Source of the DNA: Epichloe hybrida | Lineage: Eukaryota > Ascomycota > Sordariomycetes > Hypocreales > Clavicipitaceae | Direction: 5' to 3' | DNA: 64,000 bases | Assembly (NCBI GenBank): GCA_019022495.1 | Contig: JAFEKR010000001.1 | Location: forward strand, 3,968,001-4,032,000 | Shown: piece after piece, positions 23,937 through 34,712 of the stretch | How positions within the stretch are numbered: the stretch's first letter is position 1 | Layout: the number at the start of each line of letters is the position of its first letter | Program-made: the position numbers and the translations under genes | The notes under the pieces: model-generated | The model's input: only the letters and a program-made list of their open reading frames with translations | Databases searched by the model: none | What the model was told of the DNA's origin: nothing

Positions 23937-25086
23937 TCACAGATTGTAAGCCTTTTTAGCGGTCCCCCCGAAAATCATTGCCCTCTCCTCGTCACCCAGA
24001 GATGCCATCCAGCACATCTTCTCCACGACCTCCTTCCATTTGGGCCACGCATCGTCGCCCATGCCGCCCAGCGTGCACTCCGGCCAATCGCTCCCGTACA
24101 TGATCCTCTCTGCACCAAACGTCGCGAGCACGATGCCGAGCCAGCCTAGCGTGGATTGGAATATGTGCGAGGCGGGCTGCTTGCGCAGGGAGTCGGGCAT
24201 CTCGGAGAAGCACCCCGAGAGCTTGACGTATGTATTGGGGGCTTTGCTGAGGGTGTACATTGCGGTTCGCCAGGCGTGAAAGGAACGGTCCGAGGTGATG
24301 TTGTAGATGGTTAGGTCGGGCTTGCAGAGGTGATCTGGCCGTGTCAGCAACGGGTGCCGCGAGTGTTTCAGGGGTGAACATCCATCTTGGACTTGTGTGT
24401 GTTTCAGGAGGGACACAGATTAGGAGGAGGAACTCACCGAGAACAAACGTCACCTTCTTGTCCGCCTCCACCCCCTCGTGAGCCCGATCAATCATCTCCA
24501 CCACCTCATCCAACTGCTTCTTTCCCCTCTTGTGTTGGTCCACGCCCACCTCGAACACGAACCCCTTCTCCCCCAGGAGCCTCAGGCTCCCGATGAACTC
24601 ATCCGTCAGCATGGTCCCGTGCGGTTTGTCCTGTAAGAGGTACCTGAAACCCTTGACCTTTCCCCATGCCTCGCCCGCTTCCTCCTCCACTTTCTTCAAA
24701 TACCTGGCCATGACCTCTGGTCCGCTCGGCAACGGCGCCCACGGGATGATGGCCAAACACAGCTTCGCATCCTCGGCCGTGTGGCCTTCTCCATCCCTCG
24801 GTTCGCCAAGTGCGATTCTCTTGAAGAAGCTGACCTCCTCGAGGGGGTGCTTCCAGCCCGAGCCGTCCTTGACACCGGCCTCCAAGTCGTTCTTACGATC
24901 TGCCTCGACACAGATGAAGCCCAGTAGGGAGGGCGACGTTGCCGCAGCGGCTTTGTACTCGGCTACGGAGCGTTGGCTCGCGAGGGGGTTGAGGGAATCG
25001 CACCATGCTAGCGAGGAGATTTCGGATTCGGGGTACAGGCAGATGTGGGAGTCGATGATGGGGAGGATAAGCTGGTCGTCCGACAT
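23937..25086 (-). CDS. Amidohydrolase-2 family metal hydrolase with altered HxH motif
   Basis: A 348-residue TIM-barrel metal-dependent hydrolase of the COG3618 group, which includes sugar-acid lactonases and related lactone or decarboxylating enzymes. Exons are 25086-24438 and 24334-23937; the 103-bp intron (donor GTGAGT) joins FVL to DHLCKPDL in frame. Visible motifs: IIDSHICLYPESE at the N-terminus, FRYLLQDKP, FVLDHLCKP and GSDWPECTLGG near the C-terminus, all at family-like positions. The first metal-binding motif is normally His-x-His; here it reads H14-I-C16, so one ligand is Cys. His to Cys needs two base changes, so it is not a trivial reading slip. Either the enzyme uses a different metal or geometry, or it has lost activity. 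The substrate is unknown. It sits upstream of, and on the same strand as, the EsdC-like gene's 3' side. Confidence 0.85.
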
Positions 25087-26123
25087 TGTTGATTGCAGGG
25101 TTGGGGGCGCTGTCTGATGATGTGTAGCTGTCTGTTTGACGGTTTCCTGGTACGAGTGAACGGATTGAGGTGAAGGAGAGAAGCGTGTTCACCTGCTCGA
25201 AAAGAGAGAACAGTGTGTGAAGGAAAGCAATTTTGGAAGTTTGGAGAGACGTCAGCTTGACACTTGACAGCTGGAGATGAATGGTACACAGCTGGCCGCC
25301 CAAGTTTCGGTCTGGTTTACCCCGCCACGACGGCTGGTCGAGGGGTTCCCCCTCCACTTTAGCATCCCAAATGGCCAATAGAAACACTCGACACTTTCAA
25401 GACCGTCACATCATTCCTGGACTCGTTCCCATGATGGATTCAACCGCCGTCTATTCAGGCAGTGGAATCTGCTCACTATTTTCTATATTTTTTTTTTTTT
25501 TAAAAAAACTCATCTTCACCTTTGGCTAGCACAAGGCCGTCCTATCGCCAGACTCCGCCACCACGTCAACAAAGGCACCCAGTTTTGCTTCATCTCCTGG
25601 AGCTGGTCCTCATTCCGTAAAAGAAATGACGGGTCTCCAAAATTATGCAGTTTTTGCCTCGAAAGGCAAGGGAAGGACTGAAGTCCCACTACGAAGCCCT
25701 CCCCTACTATGTACGTTCAAGAACCAACAAACGAAAAGTCCCGTGAATATTGGCTCGGCCGGAAGCCGACTGGCCGACATCCAGGGGGGGCCGCAGCATC
25801 GACCCATTGGTCTTCACACGCGAGTATGGTGGAATCGGCAAAACGCGTTCTCCAAGAACCAGCTTGGCGCGGCCGCTCCTCTCAACTGCGGTGGGGAAAA
25901 GGGGCGTTAAAGGCAAGCAAAACGTCAATGCACCATTAGACGCGTGCGTAAACATTTCTTTTTACCACACCGTTGATTTGAGGGGGGTGAGACAGGAAGA
26001 CGCCAGGTCGCGAACGTCCGCCCGCTCAAAGGAACGAACAGCCGGATATCTCTCAGTTCGACCTGCCTCTGATGACCAACCACCATCCCTACTCTCACCA
26101 CTTCCCAGCACATCAGAACCCAT
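25087..26123. other. Intergenic region
   Basis: Promoter of the amidohydrolase gene and 3' flank of the EsdC-like gene. It contains a T homopolymer of about 14 bases at 25488-25501. ORFs at 25626-26163 overlap in several frames without domain content and are not accepted. Confidence 0.55.
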
Positions 26124-27062
26124 TCAAGTAACTACGATGCCGTTGCGGCGAGAGTGGGAGTGAGCGTAATGCGCAGGCTCTGCCTCGTCCTCGCTGATGT
26201 AGCTGGAGCAGTCAGAGCTGTCATCTCCGTAACCACATCGTGAGCCGCCGCAGTCGAGCTTGACGCGCTCGCCCTTGCGGGTGATTCCGTAGCGCTCACA
26301 GGTGCAGGTGCTGCAGTCGGAGTTGGGTGTGCTGTAGCCGGAGAGCGAGGAGCTGGGCGAGGAGCTGTCGGAGCGGTAGGACAGAGAGGAGCCGCTGGAG
26401 GATACGGGTGAGGTGCCAAAATTGGTGATGACATCCTCGTCGTCGATGCCAGCGCTGCCGAAGCGGGCGGTAAGTTCCTCGATTTGCTCGTTGTCGTAGT
26501 AGTCTGAGTCTAGAATGTGCTTGGTAGCATGGGGAGACATGGGCTTGGGAGCCTGGATCTGCGACACGGAGAGCGGGCGTCCCTTGGGGATGTCAACGGT
26601 GAGAGAAGATCGACTGCGCGAGGACTTGTGGTGACCACTCTTGGAGGACGACGACGACTGTTGGCGCGATGAGCTCTTGCTGCTCGTCTTGGATGAAGAC
26701 TTGTGCTCCTTGGAGGAGGAAGACTTGTGGTGACGGGAAGAAGACGATGACTTTTCAGATTTGCCAGAGGGCACATCGAGAATGTTCAGCTCGCGGCCAG
26801 TGGTTGGCTCAGTGGTGGAGGTGACACTGGGGTTGTGGGCGACATGGTAGCCGTCGATGATGTAGTAGTACCAGTATCGCTGGCCAGCCTCAAGGGTAGA
26901 GTTCTGGAAGCGGAAAGTTCCCTTCCAGGAACCAGACTTGGAGGAAGACTTGTCCTTGGAGAGTGGGAGTTGACCGACGTAGTTGTCCCAGGAGCCGAGA
27001 AGGTGAACGGTCTTGACGCCGGAGGAGACGCGAAGAGAGAAAGAGAGTTGAATAGCCGACAT
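26124..27062 (-). CDS. esdC: EsdC-like protein with glycogen-binding (AMPK1/CBM48) domain
   Basis: A single-exon gene for 312 residues. Residues 1-95 form a CBM48/AMPK-beta-like immunoglobulin fold: FSLRVSSGVKTVHLLGSWDNY, GSWKGTFRF and RYWYYYIIDGYHVAHNPS are the characteristic strands and aromatic carbohydrate contacts. Residues about 103-160 are an extreme Ser/Lys/His-rich linker, followed by a conserved-looking acidic segment and a small Cys-rich region (STCTCERYGI, CGGSRCGYG). This architecture matches the ascomycete EsdC family; in Aspergillus nidulans esdC is needed for early sexual development. Database records often call it a GTP-binding protein, but I see no G-box motifs. An AT-rich upstream region of about 2 kb precedes it. 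Confidence 0.8.
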   Translation of the reverse strand: MSAIQLSFSLRVSSGVKTVHLLGSWDNYVGQLPLSKDKSSSKSGSWKGTFRFQNSTLEAGQRYWYYYIIDGYHVAHNPSVTSTTEPTTGRELNILDVPSGKSEKSSSSSRHHKSSSSKEHKSSSKTSSKSSSRQQSSSSSKSGHHKSSRSRSSLTVDIPKGRPLSVSQIQAPKPMSPHATKHILDSDYYDNEQIEELTARFGSAGIDDEDVITNFGTSPVSSSGSSLSYRSDSSSPSSSLSGYSTPNSDCSTCTCERYGITRKGERVKLDCGGSRCGYGDDSSDCSSYISEDEAEPAHYAHSHSRRNGIVVT

Positions 27063-29076
27063 ATTGATTCGTGTGGAAATTTTTGAGAACCCCTTAATTA
27101 AAGATGCTTTTGAATGAAGACCTCGAACGATTCAATGTTGTTTCTGTCAGGAACACAGAAAATATGTATTTTGCGTGTTAGCGAGCAAGTGAAATCCACG
27201 GAATTCCGTTATTAGACGAGTGTATTAAGATGTGTGTGAGTAGCAAACAAAACGAGGACAAAAGTAATGATGGTATGAATAATTATTGAGCGACTTTGAA
27301 AAAAATGAAAAAAAAAAGTTATCGACTCTAAAGCTGACCGGCAACTTTACGAGAATGTTGAGGTGTTTGATGCGGGAAAAGCGAGTATTCCAGCTTGTAG
27401 AGACGATAGTAATATTAGAAGGGAAATAGAGACCAGCTCTAAGATGCAGTGGCAAAGAAAAAAGGGAAGAGGAAAAAAACACACACACAACACACAACAG
27501 AAACGAGGATTTGGGTTGAAATGTCTTGCTGAAGGATAAAAGAGGAAGGGGAAAGGAAGAGGCGGGGATTGTTGGGTCATGATATACACGAAAGCGCGGG
27601 CACGGCATCTCACGGCCAGTCTGCGGCCCGCCCTTAGTTGTCCGTAACAGGCAAAGATTGTCTTGGTCTGGTGGGGATGTCCAGATGTCAGCGCTTAATG
27701 CACAGGAAGGTGCAGGCAGGTGCAGGCAGGTGCCAGTAGCTTGCCGATGCGCCAGCCAGTGACAGGACTTGTTTCGACACACTCGTTGCTGCCGGCGTCT
27801 AGTAGCGCCTTCTGATTGGGCTCGCGCCAGGAGTGGCTTGAATGTTGTCCAGTCCCCCTGCTACATCACCCCGCAGCTCCGCCAATGGCACGCAGCAGCT
27901 TCATTTTTTCATTTTTTACTCGCATTTTCCCCGCTTCACTTTGAACGAATTTTCTGCAAGCTTACTATCCACTCCTCACCCTCACAGCCGTACACTCTAC
28001 CCCTGAATTATTTTACAAATCTAGTTATTCGTTCCTCTCTAACAGCTATAATTAGCTGTAAGTGCAATATAACCCTAGTTGTACTCCGTATTATAGAGAG
28101 CTATGAGGAAAATACGTAGGGTATATAACGCCACAAAAAAGTATATCTGTTTCTATGCAGGTTACTAGTACTACGATATACTAGCCCCTGTCTCCTTTAT
28201 TTCCTAGCTAATATCTGATTGGCTTAATCACCCCTGTCATGTACATCTGTAAAATAATTCAGGGGGGTGTATTTTACAGACCAATTTCAAAAGCCTTCTC
28301 TCTCTCGTGCGGTTGCGAGCACTTGTACAAGGTAAACTGCATATGTATCCTATCCTTCGTGTATGCCGCCTACCCAGTTCACACAATCATATGCCCTTGC
28401 AACAACAACGTAAGAGGAAGGGATTGCCGATGGGCAGACTGAACCTTGCCTCGACAGACTGACCGGGGCGACCATATCTCCTATTTGCAATCTCTACTTG
28501 CTTTGTTTCTCATCGTGTCTTGGATATCGCTTGCAAGTGGCAGTTTGCTGTATTTGCCTTGGCAGTTGCGCCATGAGGTATTCAGATGCATCCGAGACAA
28601 AACATGGCTTGCAACCCAGGCTTCTTAGCAAGACATGTTTCATGAGAATGAGTGATATGACCATGAGAATGAGTAATATAACCATGACGAGTATAACCAT
28701 AAAAATAAGTAATGTAACCATAGTATTGAGTAGTATAACCATAAGAATAAGACATGACTATAGAAATGAGTAATATAACCATGATAATGAGTAATATGAC
28801 CGGCTTCAAGACACGGCATAGATCACCTCAAGGCGCGCTAGCCGCTGTACAAAGCACAAGGCGATGTGAAAGACGTGTCTGGATCCTACCGTGCTGGTTT
28901 CGCACAACTATGTAGCACCTAGCCATTCAAAAACCAGACATTTCCTTATAAAGCATGCCTCGTCCCTTGTGTACAGCACTAGCGCAACACTTACTACTTT
29001 CTTATCGCCCTTTCGTCCACTACCTGTTTACCCGGTTAAATCTACATGCCTTCAAGTCACGCTCAAATTCGATAAA
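27063..29076. other. Intergenic region with AT-rich patch and minisatellite
   Basis: Divergent upstream regions of the EsdC-like and DUF3472-like genes. Around 28000-28260 the sequence becomes TA-rich, with a TACTCCGTA motif at 28082; this may be a small decayed repeat. A 21-bp minisatellite lies at 28641-28800. The 185-codon ORF on the minus strand (27225-27782) crosses the EsdC-like leader and looks like chance. Confidence 0.55.
28641..28800. repeat. 21-bp minisatellite, about eight units
   Basis: Eight imperfect units of a sequence close to CATGAGAATGAGTAATATAAC, with lengths 21, 21, 15, 21, 21, 19, 21 and 21. Transitions dominate the differences between units. Long open frames on the minus strand are a by-product of the 21-base period and are not read as a gene. 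Confidence 0.85.
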
Positions 29077-29814
29077 ATGAGAGGAACTAGTGCCATTCTG
29101 GCTGCGCTCGCGCCAAGCCCTATTCTCGCCCTTGTGGGTATTGACTGGAGCGTTACGAACGTGCCCTCTACAGGCCTTACAGACATTACATTTCCTATCA
29201 CCATAGTCGAAGCGGATCACATCTCCGGTTACTATTTTGCACAACAATTCAACTTCGTTGGGACGTCAGATGTTGGCTATACTGGCCTCCAGCCGCGACC
29301 AAATCGTAAAAGAAGACCAGTTATTCATGGAGTTTTTTCCTCCTTTATTCCCGGCACGAAAACCACGGACAAAAATTGCCATTCTGGTGCTGACGGAGGC
29401 CCTGGAGTTAGCTGCAGTTTTGAATGGAATGGGGTTTATGGCCGCAAGTACAACATGGAAGTGAAAACTACTGGTGGTCGTAAATGGGTCGGCACTGCTG
29501 TGGATACGGTGACGGGAGCTCGCATCCATGTGGGGTCTTTCACACTGCCGACAGGAATAAGTGGTATTCAACACAAGCAGGGGGGGTTCATTGAGTGGTA
29601 TCCTTGGAACTCCGCCATCCCTCCTAACCACTGTGCTCGCCTGCCTTACTGCCAGGTAATATTTGGCGATCCTCAGACTACCCGTCTTGGAAGTGTTGGA
29701 ACACAAACCCTAGCTCACGAATATGGTGATTGCGTCGGCAAGGTGGCATTTTCCACAGCACGGGTAGCCCGTGGTGTCAAAGCCAATGTGGGATTCCGCG
29801 GCCAAACTGGCTAG
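29077..29814 (+). CDS. Putative secreted DUF3472-like protein
   Basis: A single-exon gene for 245 residues. The ATG at 29077 is chosen because it opens a short N-terminal segment (MRGTSAILAALAPSPILAL) like a signal peptide, although two prolines weaken its hydrophobic core; the frame is open further upstream. The body contains YFAQQFNFVG, a GYTGLQ motif, FSSFIPGT, a HSGADGGPGVSC segment, GRKYNMEV, WVGTAVD and GFIEWYPWN, in the order I associate with DUF3472 domains, which occur in bacterial and fungal secreted proteins of unknown function. Several Cys residues suit disulphides in an exported protein. It is flanked by a minisatellite and TA-rich DNA on the left. Function unknown; the family call is from memory of the motif order. 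Confidence 0.7.
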   Translation: MRGTSAILAALAPSPILALVGIDWSVTNVPSTGLTDITFPITIVEADHISGYYFAQQFNFVGTSDVGYTGLQPRPNRKRRPVIHGVFSSFIPGTKTTDKNCHSGADGGPGVSCSFEWNGVYGRKYNMEVKTTGGRKWVGTAVDTVTGARIHVGSFTLPTGISGIQHKQGGFIEWYPWNSAIPPNHCARLPYCQVIFGDPQTTRLGSVGTQTLAHEYGDCVGKVAFSTARVARGVKANVGFRGQTG

Positions 29815-30886
29815 ACGCGGAAACCACAACGCTTCGCAGCCGCGGATGTCCGGCAAAAGGTCGGCTCGCGCACACACGCGCGCAGGACCCTCTTATAACC
29901 CACGAACTGGCTCTGTGGTGGGGCAGGGCTTGTGGTCACATGACCTGCACACGCGTTTTTCACTTCTTGTTAAAAAGCCTCGCTTTTAACCTCTTTTTCT
30001 GCCTTTCCTCTACAGCTTAGAATAGACGATTAACAACGACACTATTCCTTGGGCTCACACAACCTTATGGAGCACTATCTTGACATCAAGACCCCTGTGA
30101 TACCATTAATTTCAATTTTTTGCGTCATAGGTTTGAGGTTGTTTCTGTCGAATCGCATGTCCTCTTGCGAATCAGTAGCTGTCAATATAAAAAGTAAATG
30201 AGATCTGGTGTACAGCATTCTCTCATGCACGACGTGGAATCCTTCTTCTGGGTACTGTTCTGGGTATGCTTCATTTCGATGGTCAAGATGAAAGAGTAGT
30301 TAAGCGGTTGTTGAGAATATTCACAGCCTCACATCGCAGCCTCCAATCTGAGGCACCACTCTTGTTATCCCCGCTCTCAGCGGCCCGTCCTCATGGCCGC
30401 GGGCTGCACACCATCTCGCATATTGCGGCACATGCGTGATTCCGACCACTTTCCACCTCTGCCTTGAAGCTGCTGGTCTAGTATGCGAGGCCCGCCACCG
30501 CTCTTTTGCCTCGGCGAGCGTGTGCGGAGTAGGAGTAAGGGGGTCACACGAGAGTTTCCACAGAACTGATCGTCCACCGAGCGAGAACAGTGTCTTTTTT
30601 TTTTTTTGCCGATCTGGACTGGGGGCGAATAGGCATCTGACTGCAATGAAGACCATGATTGTTGTGCTGCATATATTAGTGCATGTCGAGAGCGGCTATG
30701 CGTCTCTTTGAAGATGCCATTGGTTCGTAGCGACGACTGGATTCGGGAATGATGGACCATTTACGAGATGAAAAAAGTGTGGAGTATACACAACGGCACG
30801 CCGGCACTTATGAGCAACGCACATTCAACCCGAGCACGTTCTAAAGAATTGAGAATTGAGCAGCAGTATCAAAACAACCACACACC
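29815..30886. other. Intergenic region
   Basis: 3' flank of the DUF3472-like gene and promoter of the HD-domain gene. A T run of about 13 bases lies near 30596-30608. No supported gene. Confidence 0.6.
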
Positions 30887-31531
30887 ATGGCCACCCTCTC
30901 CTTCACCGTCGACGAAGCCCTCCTCACAAACACGACTCGCTACGTCGAAAGCTACATGGCCAACTACGACCCCTCCCACGACTTCAAGCATATCCAGCGC
31001 GTCCTCGGCCTCGCGCAGCGCATCCAAGCCCGGACGCCCAACACGGCCCTCCCCATCGTCCAGCTCGCCGCGCTGCTGCACGACGTGGGCGACAGCAAGT
31101 ACCTCCAGCCCGGGCAGGACGCATCGCGCCTGGTGCACGACGTCCTCCGCTCGCTGGGCGCATCCGAGCCGCTCGCCGACAAAGTGCAGGCCATCTGCCT
31201 GGGCGTCAGCTACTCGAGCGAGGTCAAGGACCCGGCCGGGGTGGCGAGGCTCATCGAGCAGCATCCCGAGCTGGCCGTCGTGCAGGACGCCGACCGGCTG
31301 GACGCCATCGGGGCCGTGGGCATAGGGAGGGCCTTTGCGTTTGGAGGCGCCAGGAACAGGGACATGGAGCAGACGATGGAGCATTTCGAGGAGAAGCTCG
31401 TGCGGCTGGGGGGCATGATGAAGACGGACGAGGGGACGAGGTTGGCCGGCGAGAGGACCGAGAGGATCAAGAGCATGATGGAGTGGTGGCGGCTGGAGAC
31501 GGGAGGGGGGGAGAAGGGGTCGGAAGAGTAG
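30887..31531 (+). CDS. HD-domain phosphohydrolase
   Basis: An intronless 214-residue protein. The metal-binding HD signature is complete: H35 in HDFKHI, H65-D66 in LLHDVGD, and D134/D136 in VQDADRLDAIG. The spacing fits the small soluble HD group typified by bacterial YpgQ/YedJ, which hydrolyse nucleotides or other phosphate esters with a divalent metal. There is no signal peptide or transmembrane segment. GC-rich codon use suggests a well-expressed or conserved gene. It lies just left of the candidate metabolite cluster, but nothing in the sequence ties it to the pathway. The physiological substrate is unknown. Confidence 0.88.
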   Translation: MATLSFTVDEALLTNTTRYVESYMANYDPSHDFKHIQRVLGLAQRIQARTPNTALPIVQLAALLHDVGDSKYLQPGQDASRLVHDVLRSLGASEPLADKVQAICLGVSYSSEVKDPAGVARLIEQHPELAVVQDADRLDAIGAVGIGRAFAFGGARNRDMEQTMEHFEEKLVRLGGMMKTDEGTRLAGERTERIKSMMEWWRLETGGGEKGSEE

Positions 31532-31987
31532 AACTCGGGGAAACTGATGAGATGCTGGCACAACGACTTGTGTGAAAGGTCCCTGCTGCGGGCACCCAGA
31601 CGACCCAGCTCCGTCGGGCTTCTGGCAACGTGCCTATGATGTCAGATATGACCCTGAGATCGACCCGACTTGCTGCCGACCCGGCCAGCACCCCCGAATA
31701 TGACCGCCATGTACTTGCCTGGCGGAAACGCGTGCTGGAACACGGATAGTGTATCCCGTTTTCCAGGGTGCCAATCACACGCTGCTGACAAGCGTGCCCT
31801 TTCTCTCGGGATTCGGACTACATGAAAGCTGCGTGGTGTGTTGGACAGCATGGCACAAGTGGTGGTACAAGCAATGCTGAGAGTATTGTCGTACGTACAT
31901 TTAAGAAGCACTTTCTACATGGTAGAGCTGAATCGTTCCATTGCGTGAGGAAGCCGATGAACCTATGATACTTGTTGTAATTGTATA
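31532..31987. other. Intergenic region between convergent 3' ends
   Basis: Separates the HD-domain gene from the FAD oxidase gene and marks the left edge of the candidate cluster. No feature seen. Confidence 0.6.
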
Positions 31988-33854
31988 CTAGGGCAGGGGA
32001 CGAATGCTGTGCGGGTCCCAAAACACCTCATCGGGGTCCAAAGTTGATTTGATGTGCTGCAGCCGATGGAGATTGTTGTCCCAGTACAGCTTCTGTGCCG
32101 TCTCTGAATCTAACTGTGTGTCCACATAGTTCGCGTACATCCCCCACTGTCCATCCTCCAACGAATTGGTAACACTCTCTCGGAACCGCCGTAGGACAGC
32201 AAAACCATCCTCGGGATAATGGCCGTGAGTTTCAAAGTCAGAAAACTGATAAAGGAGCAGCTTGTCGCGATGGACGTATGCGGTTGCAGATGTATCGACA
32301 TCTGCGATTGCTGAGCCATCACCCCCGTGAAACGCAACTGTGAAATCCCAGGAATGGCGCGCTGACACTTCGTTGGTGTTGCTAAAGATTGCCGACATGA
32401 ACGACTTGAGGTGATTATCTGTGAGGGCATTAACCATGAGACTAGTCCCATAGAAGCTCTTGTGCTGAGATTCAGTTAGTTCCGCCATATCTGCCGTCGT
32501 TTCAGTAGAACCACGGCATACCAAGTCATATGCAGACGTTTGTCCGAGGTCGGTGCCATTTGCGAAATGCGCATGTGCCTGTATCCATCCCATAGTGGTT
32601 GCATACGAAACTTCAGCTCCAGTACGATCGAGTAGGGGCTGAATTGCCTCGTTGAGACCAGTGACGTGCCCAAAGTACACGCCTTGGATGCTTTGGCTCA
32701 CTCCGTCCATAAAGAGCCACAGGTTGAGCTCTCTTGCAGCAGTCGTGGCAAACTCTTGAATAGCTTTCAATCCCTGAGCCGCTTGCGCCTCGCTCCAGTG
32801 TAAATCGATGATAAACGGGGTGACCTGGTCGGGTGCTTCGAAGGTCTTGAACTCGAACTCGGTGACGATGCCAAAAGATGACCCTGCACCACGCAATGCC
32901 CAGAACAGGTCTGTGTTGTCCGTCCCAGAGCAGTGCGCACTCGAGCCATTGGCGAGAACAACGGTTGCACCGATCAACCAGTCCAATGTGAGGCCGTGAA
33001 GTCGCGAGGCAATCCCGTAGCCGCCGTGCAAAACATGCCCGGCAACGCCAACCCTGCATCCATCAGCCATCTAGCACGAGAGAGTCAAGTCTAAATCACC
33101 AAGGTAAAGCTTCAGAGCGGGACACTTACCCCGGGCATGAACCATGCGGGATAGCCCTGCCGCCTTGATTGTACAGTTCCGTCGCCACACGCCCTAGCCG
33201 AGCACCTGGTTGAATCTTGGCAGATCCATCCTCGTCGAGGACAATCCCGTCCATCAGACCAAGGTCAATCACCAGATGCCCGTCCTCGCCCCCAAGGCCG
33301 TAGGATCCAAAGCTGTGGCCACCGCTCTTGGCACTCACTCGCACCCCGTTGTTGACGCCGCAAGTCACCGCAGCTGCGACATGACGAGTAGATCGCGGCA
33401 TTGCGATTGCGGCGGGCTTGTATGCCAGTCGAATATTCCAAGTCGCAGCCTTTTGACTCCACGTATCTGAGCTTTCGACTGCAAACGGAATCTGCTCGGA
33501 AGCAAGGCAAGCGGCCAGTGTGTCTCGATCGGTGAGATGCTTCCTCGCCAGATGCAAGGCGGATAGGACGCATAAAAGAAAGGCAACTGTCGGCCAAATT
33601 GACACATTTGTCGCCCTCTTTCCGCCTTTTGAACCTTTACTTTCTCCTCCCGCGGCGGATAACGGCTTGCTGAAACTACGGCACGTTTTTATTCGTGTCC
33701 TGGCCTCTCCGGGTCTTTGCGTATCGAGTAGAGCAGATTGATCTGAATCCAAATCGATTTTGCTCACCCAAGTTGTCATAATCAAGGCGAAGCGGCAAAT
33801 GAACGGATTATCCGGAGTAAACAACTTCGTCATTAGCAAGATGAGCACACCCAA
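31988..33854 (-). CDS. Berberine-bridge-type FAD-linked oxidase, membrane-anchored
   Basis: A 596-residue flavoprotein oxidase of the FAD_binding_4/BBE family, which oxidises sugars, alcohols or alkaloid intermediates with O2. Exons are 33854-33130 and 33053-31988; the 76-bp intron joins SCPG to VGVAGHVLHGGYG in frame. SAKSGGHSFGSYG supplies H180 and GSCPG supplies C240, the pair used for bicovalent FAD attachment in this family. The C-terminal BBE region reads YANYVDTQLD and ends DPDEVFWDPHSIRPLP. Unusually, instead of a cleavable N-terminal signal there is a hydrophobic segment at about residues 86-103 (VSIWPTVAFLLCVLSALHL), after a polar 80-residue N-terminus, which suggests a type II membrane protein; an ATG for residue 26 is an alternative start. 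It is divergent from the MFS gene, 858 bp away, which supports joint regulation. Substrate unknown. Confidence 0.9.
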
Positions 33855-34712
33855 GGATATCTGGCGCTATGAAGACAGGGCATTCAATCCAATGGAGTGT
33901 AAGCTAGCCACAAGGGTGATAATTCTTGACAATGGGCGCCACCACGTATTATAATGCTTGCCAGGAGCAAAGCAGACATAAAGCCTGCAACTACCTTGAC
34001 AAATTCGCAGGCTTGCAAGTCACGGGCCAGCCTTAGCATCTACTCTGAGCTCAATTACTATGCGAGTCCTGACCAGACGCTGATCATCTCTAGATGAGTT
34101 GCGAAGTTCCGTTCTCTCTCTCGGGCAATAGTGATGGATAAATGGCGGTGAATAAGGAGCGGCAAGGATGGAGATCCTCCGAGACAACATTTCAAGGGAC
34201 ATTGGCCATCATTCCATGCTTGGGTGCCCTTGTCAGCCGTGATACAGGCCTCGTGTCGGCCGCCTGGACGACATTGGTCCTTGAAGAATAAGTCAAATAT
34301 TAGAGAAAAGGAAGCAGGCGTTGGGGGGGGGGGAGGGAGGGAAGAGAGGAAAAGTGTCTCAAAGGCGGTAATTACGCACTTGAAAAGTTTGTCCGTTACA
34401 CTAGATGTATGTCTTGCGTCACGTCGGAGCATCAACTGAACAGGATTTACCAAAGGAAAGGCAGCCGCCGAATCAGCAATCGGAAAGACTTGTCGCCACC
34501 ATGTCATAAAACCAAAGACCGACGCGGCGGCGGCCGCATCGCCCGCTGTCGTGGCCTCCTTCGATCCTGCACAAGGTCATTCGTAGCTGCGCGGCTGCAA
34601 GAAATTCCTCTCCTTCATCGTCGTCTGTAAATGCGCACCTTTGCTCAAGCGGGACGAGGCTCGCATTCTCACAACAGCTTTGTTATCAACGTCTTCTTCA
34701 CCGCCGGACAGG
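33855..34712. promoter_or_regulatory. Divergent promoter, FAD oxidase / MFS transporter
   Basis: An 858-bp spacer between two divergent start codons of putative cluster genes. It contains a G-rich run near 34321-34340. I recognise no palindromic Zn2Cys6-type site with confidence. Confidence 0.5.

Noticed and set aside
27225..27782. 185-codon minus-strand ORF upstream of the EsdC-like gene
   Set aside because: Phe/Ser/Leu-rich translation of a pyrimidine-rich leader; no domain; more likely 5' leader or promoter.
28582..28809. Tyr/Gly/Ile-repeat ORFs across the minisatellite
   Set aside because: The 21-base period keeps frames open automatically; no start context, domain or neighbouring exon supports translation.
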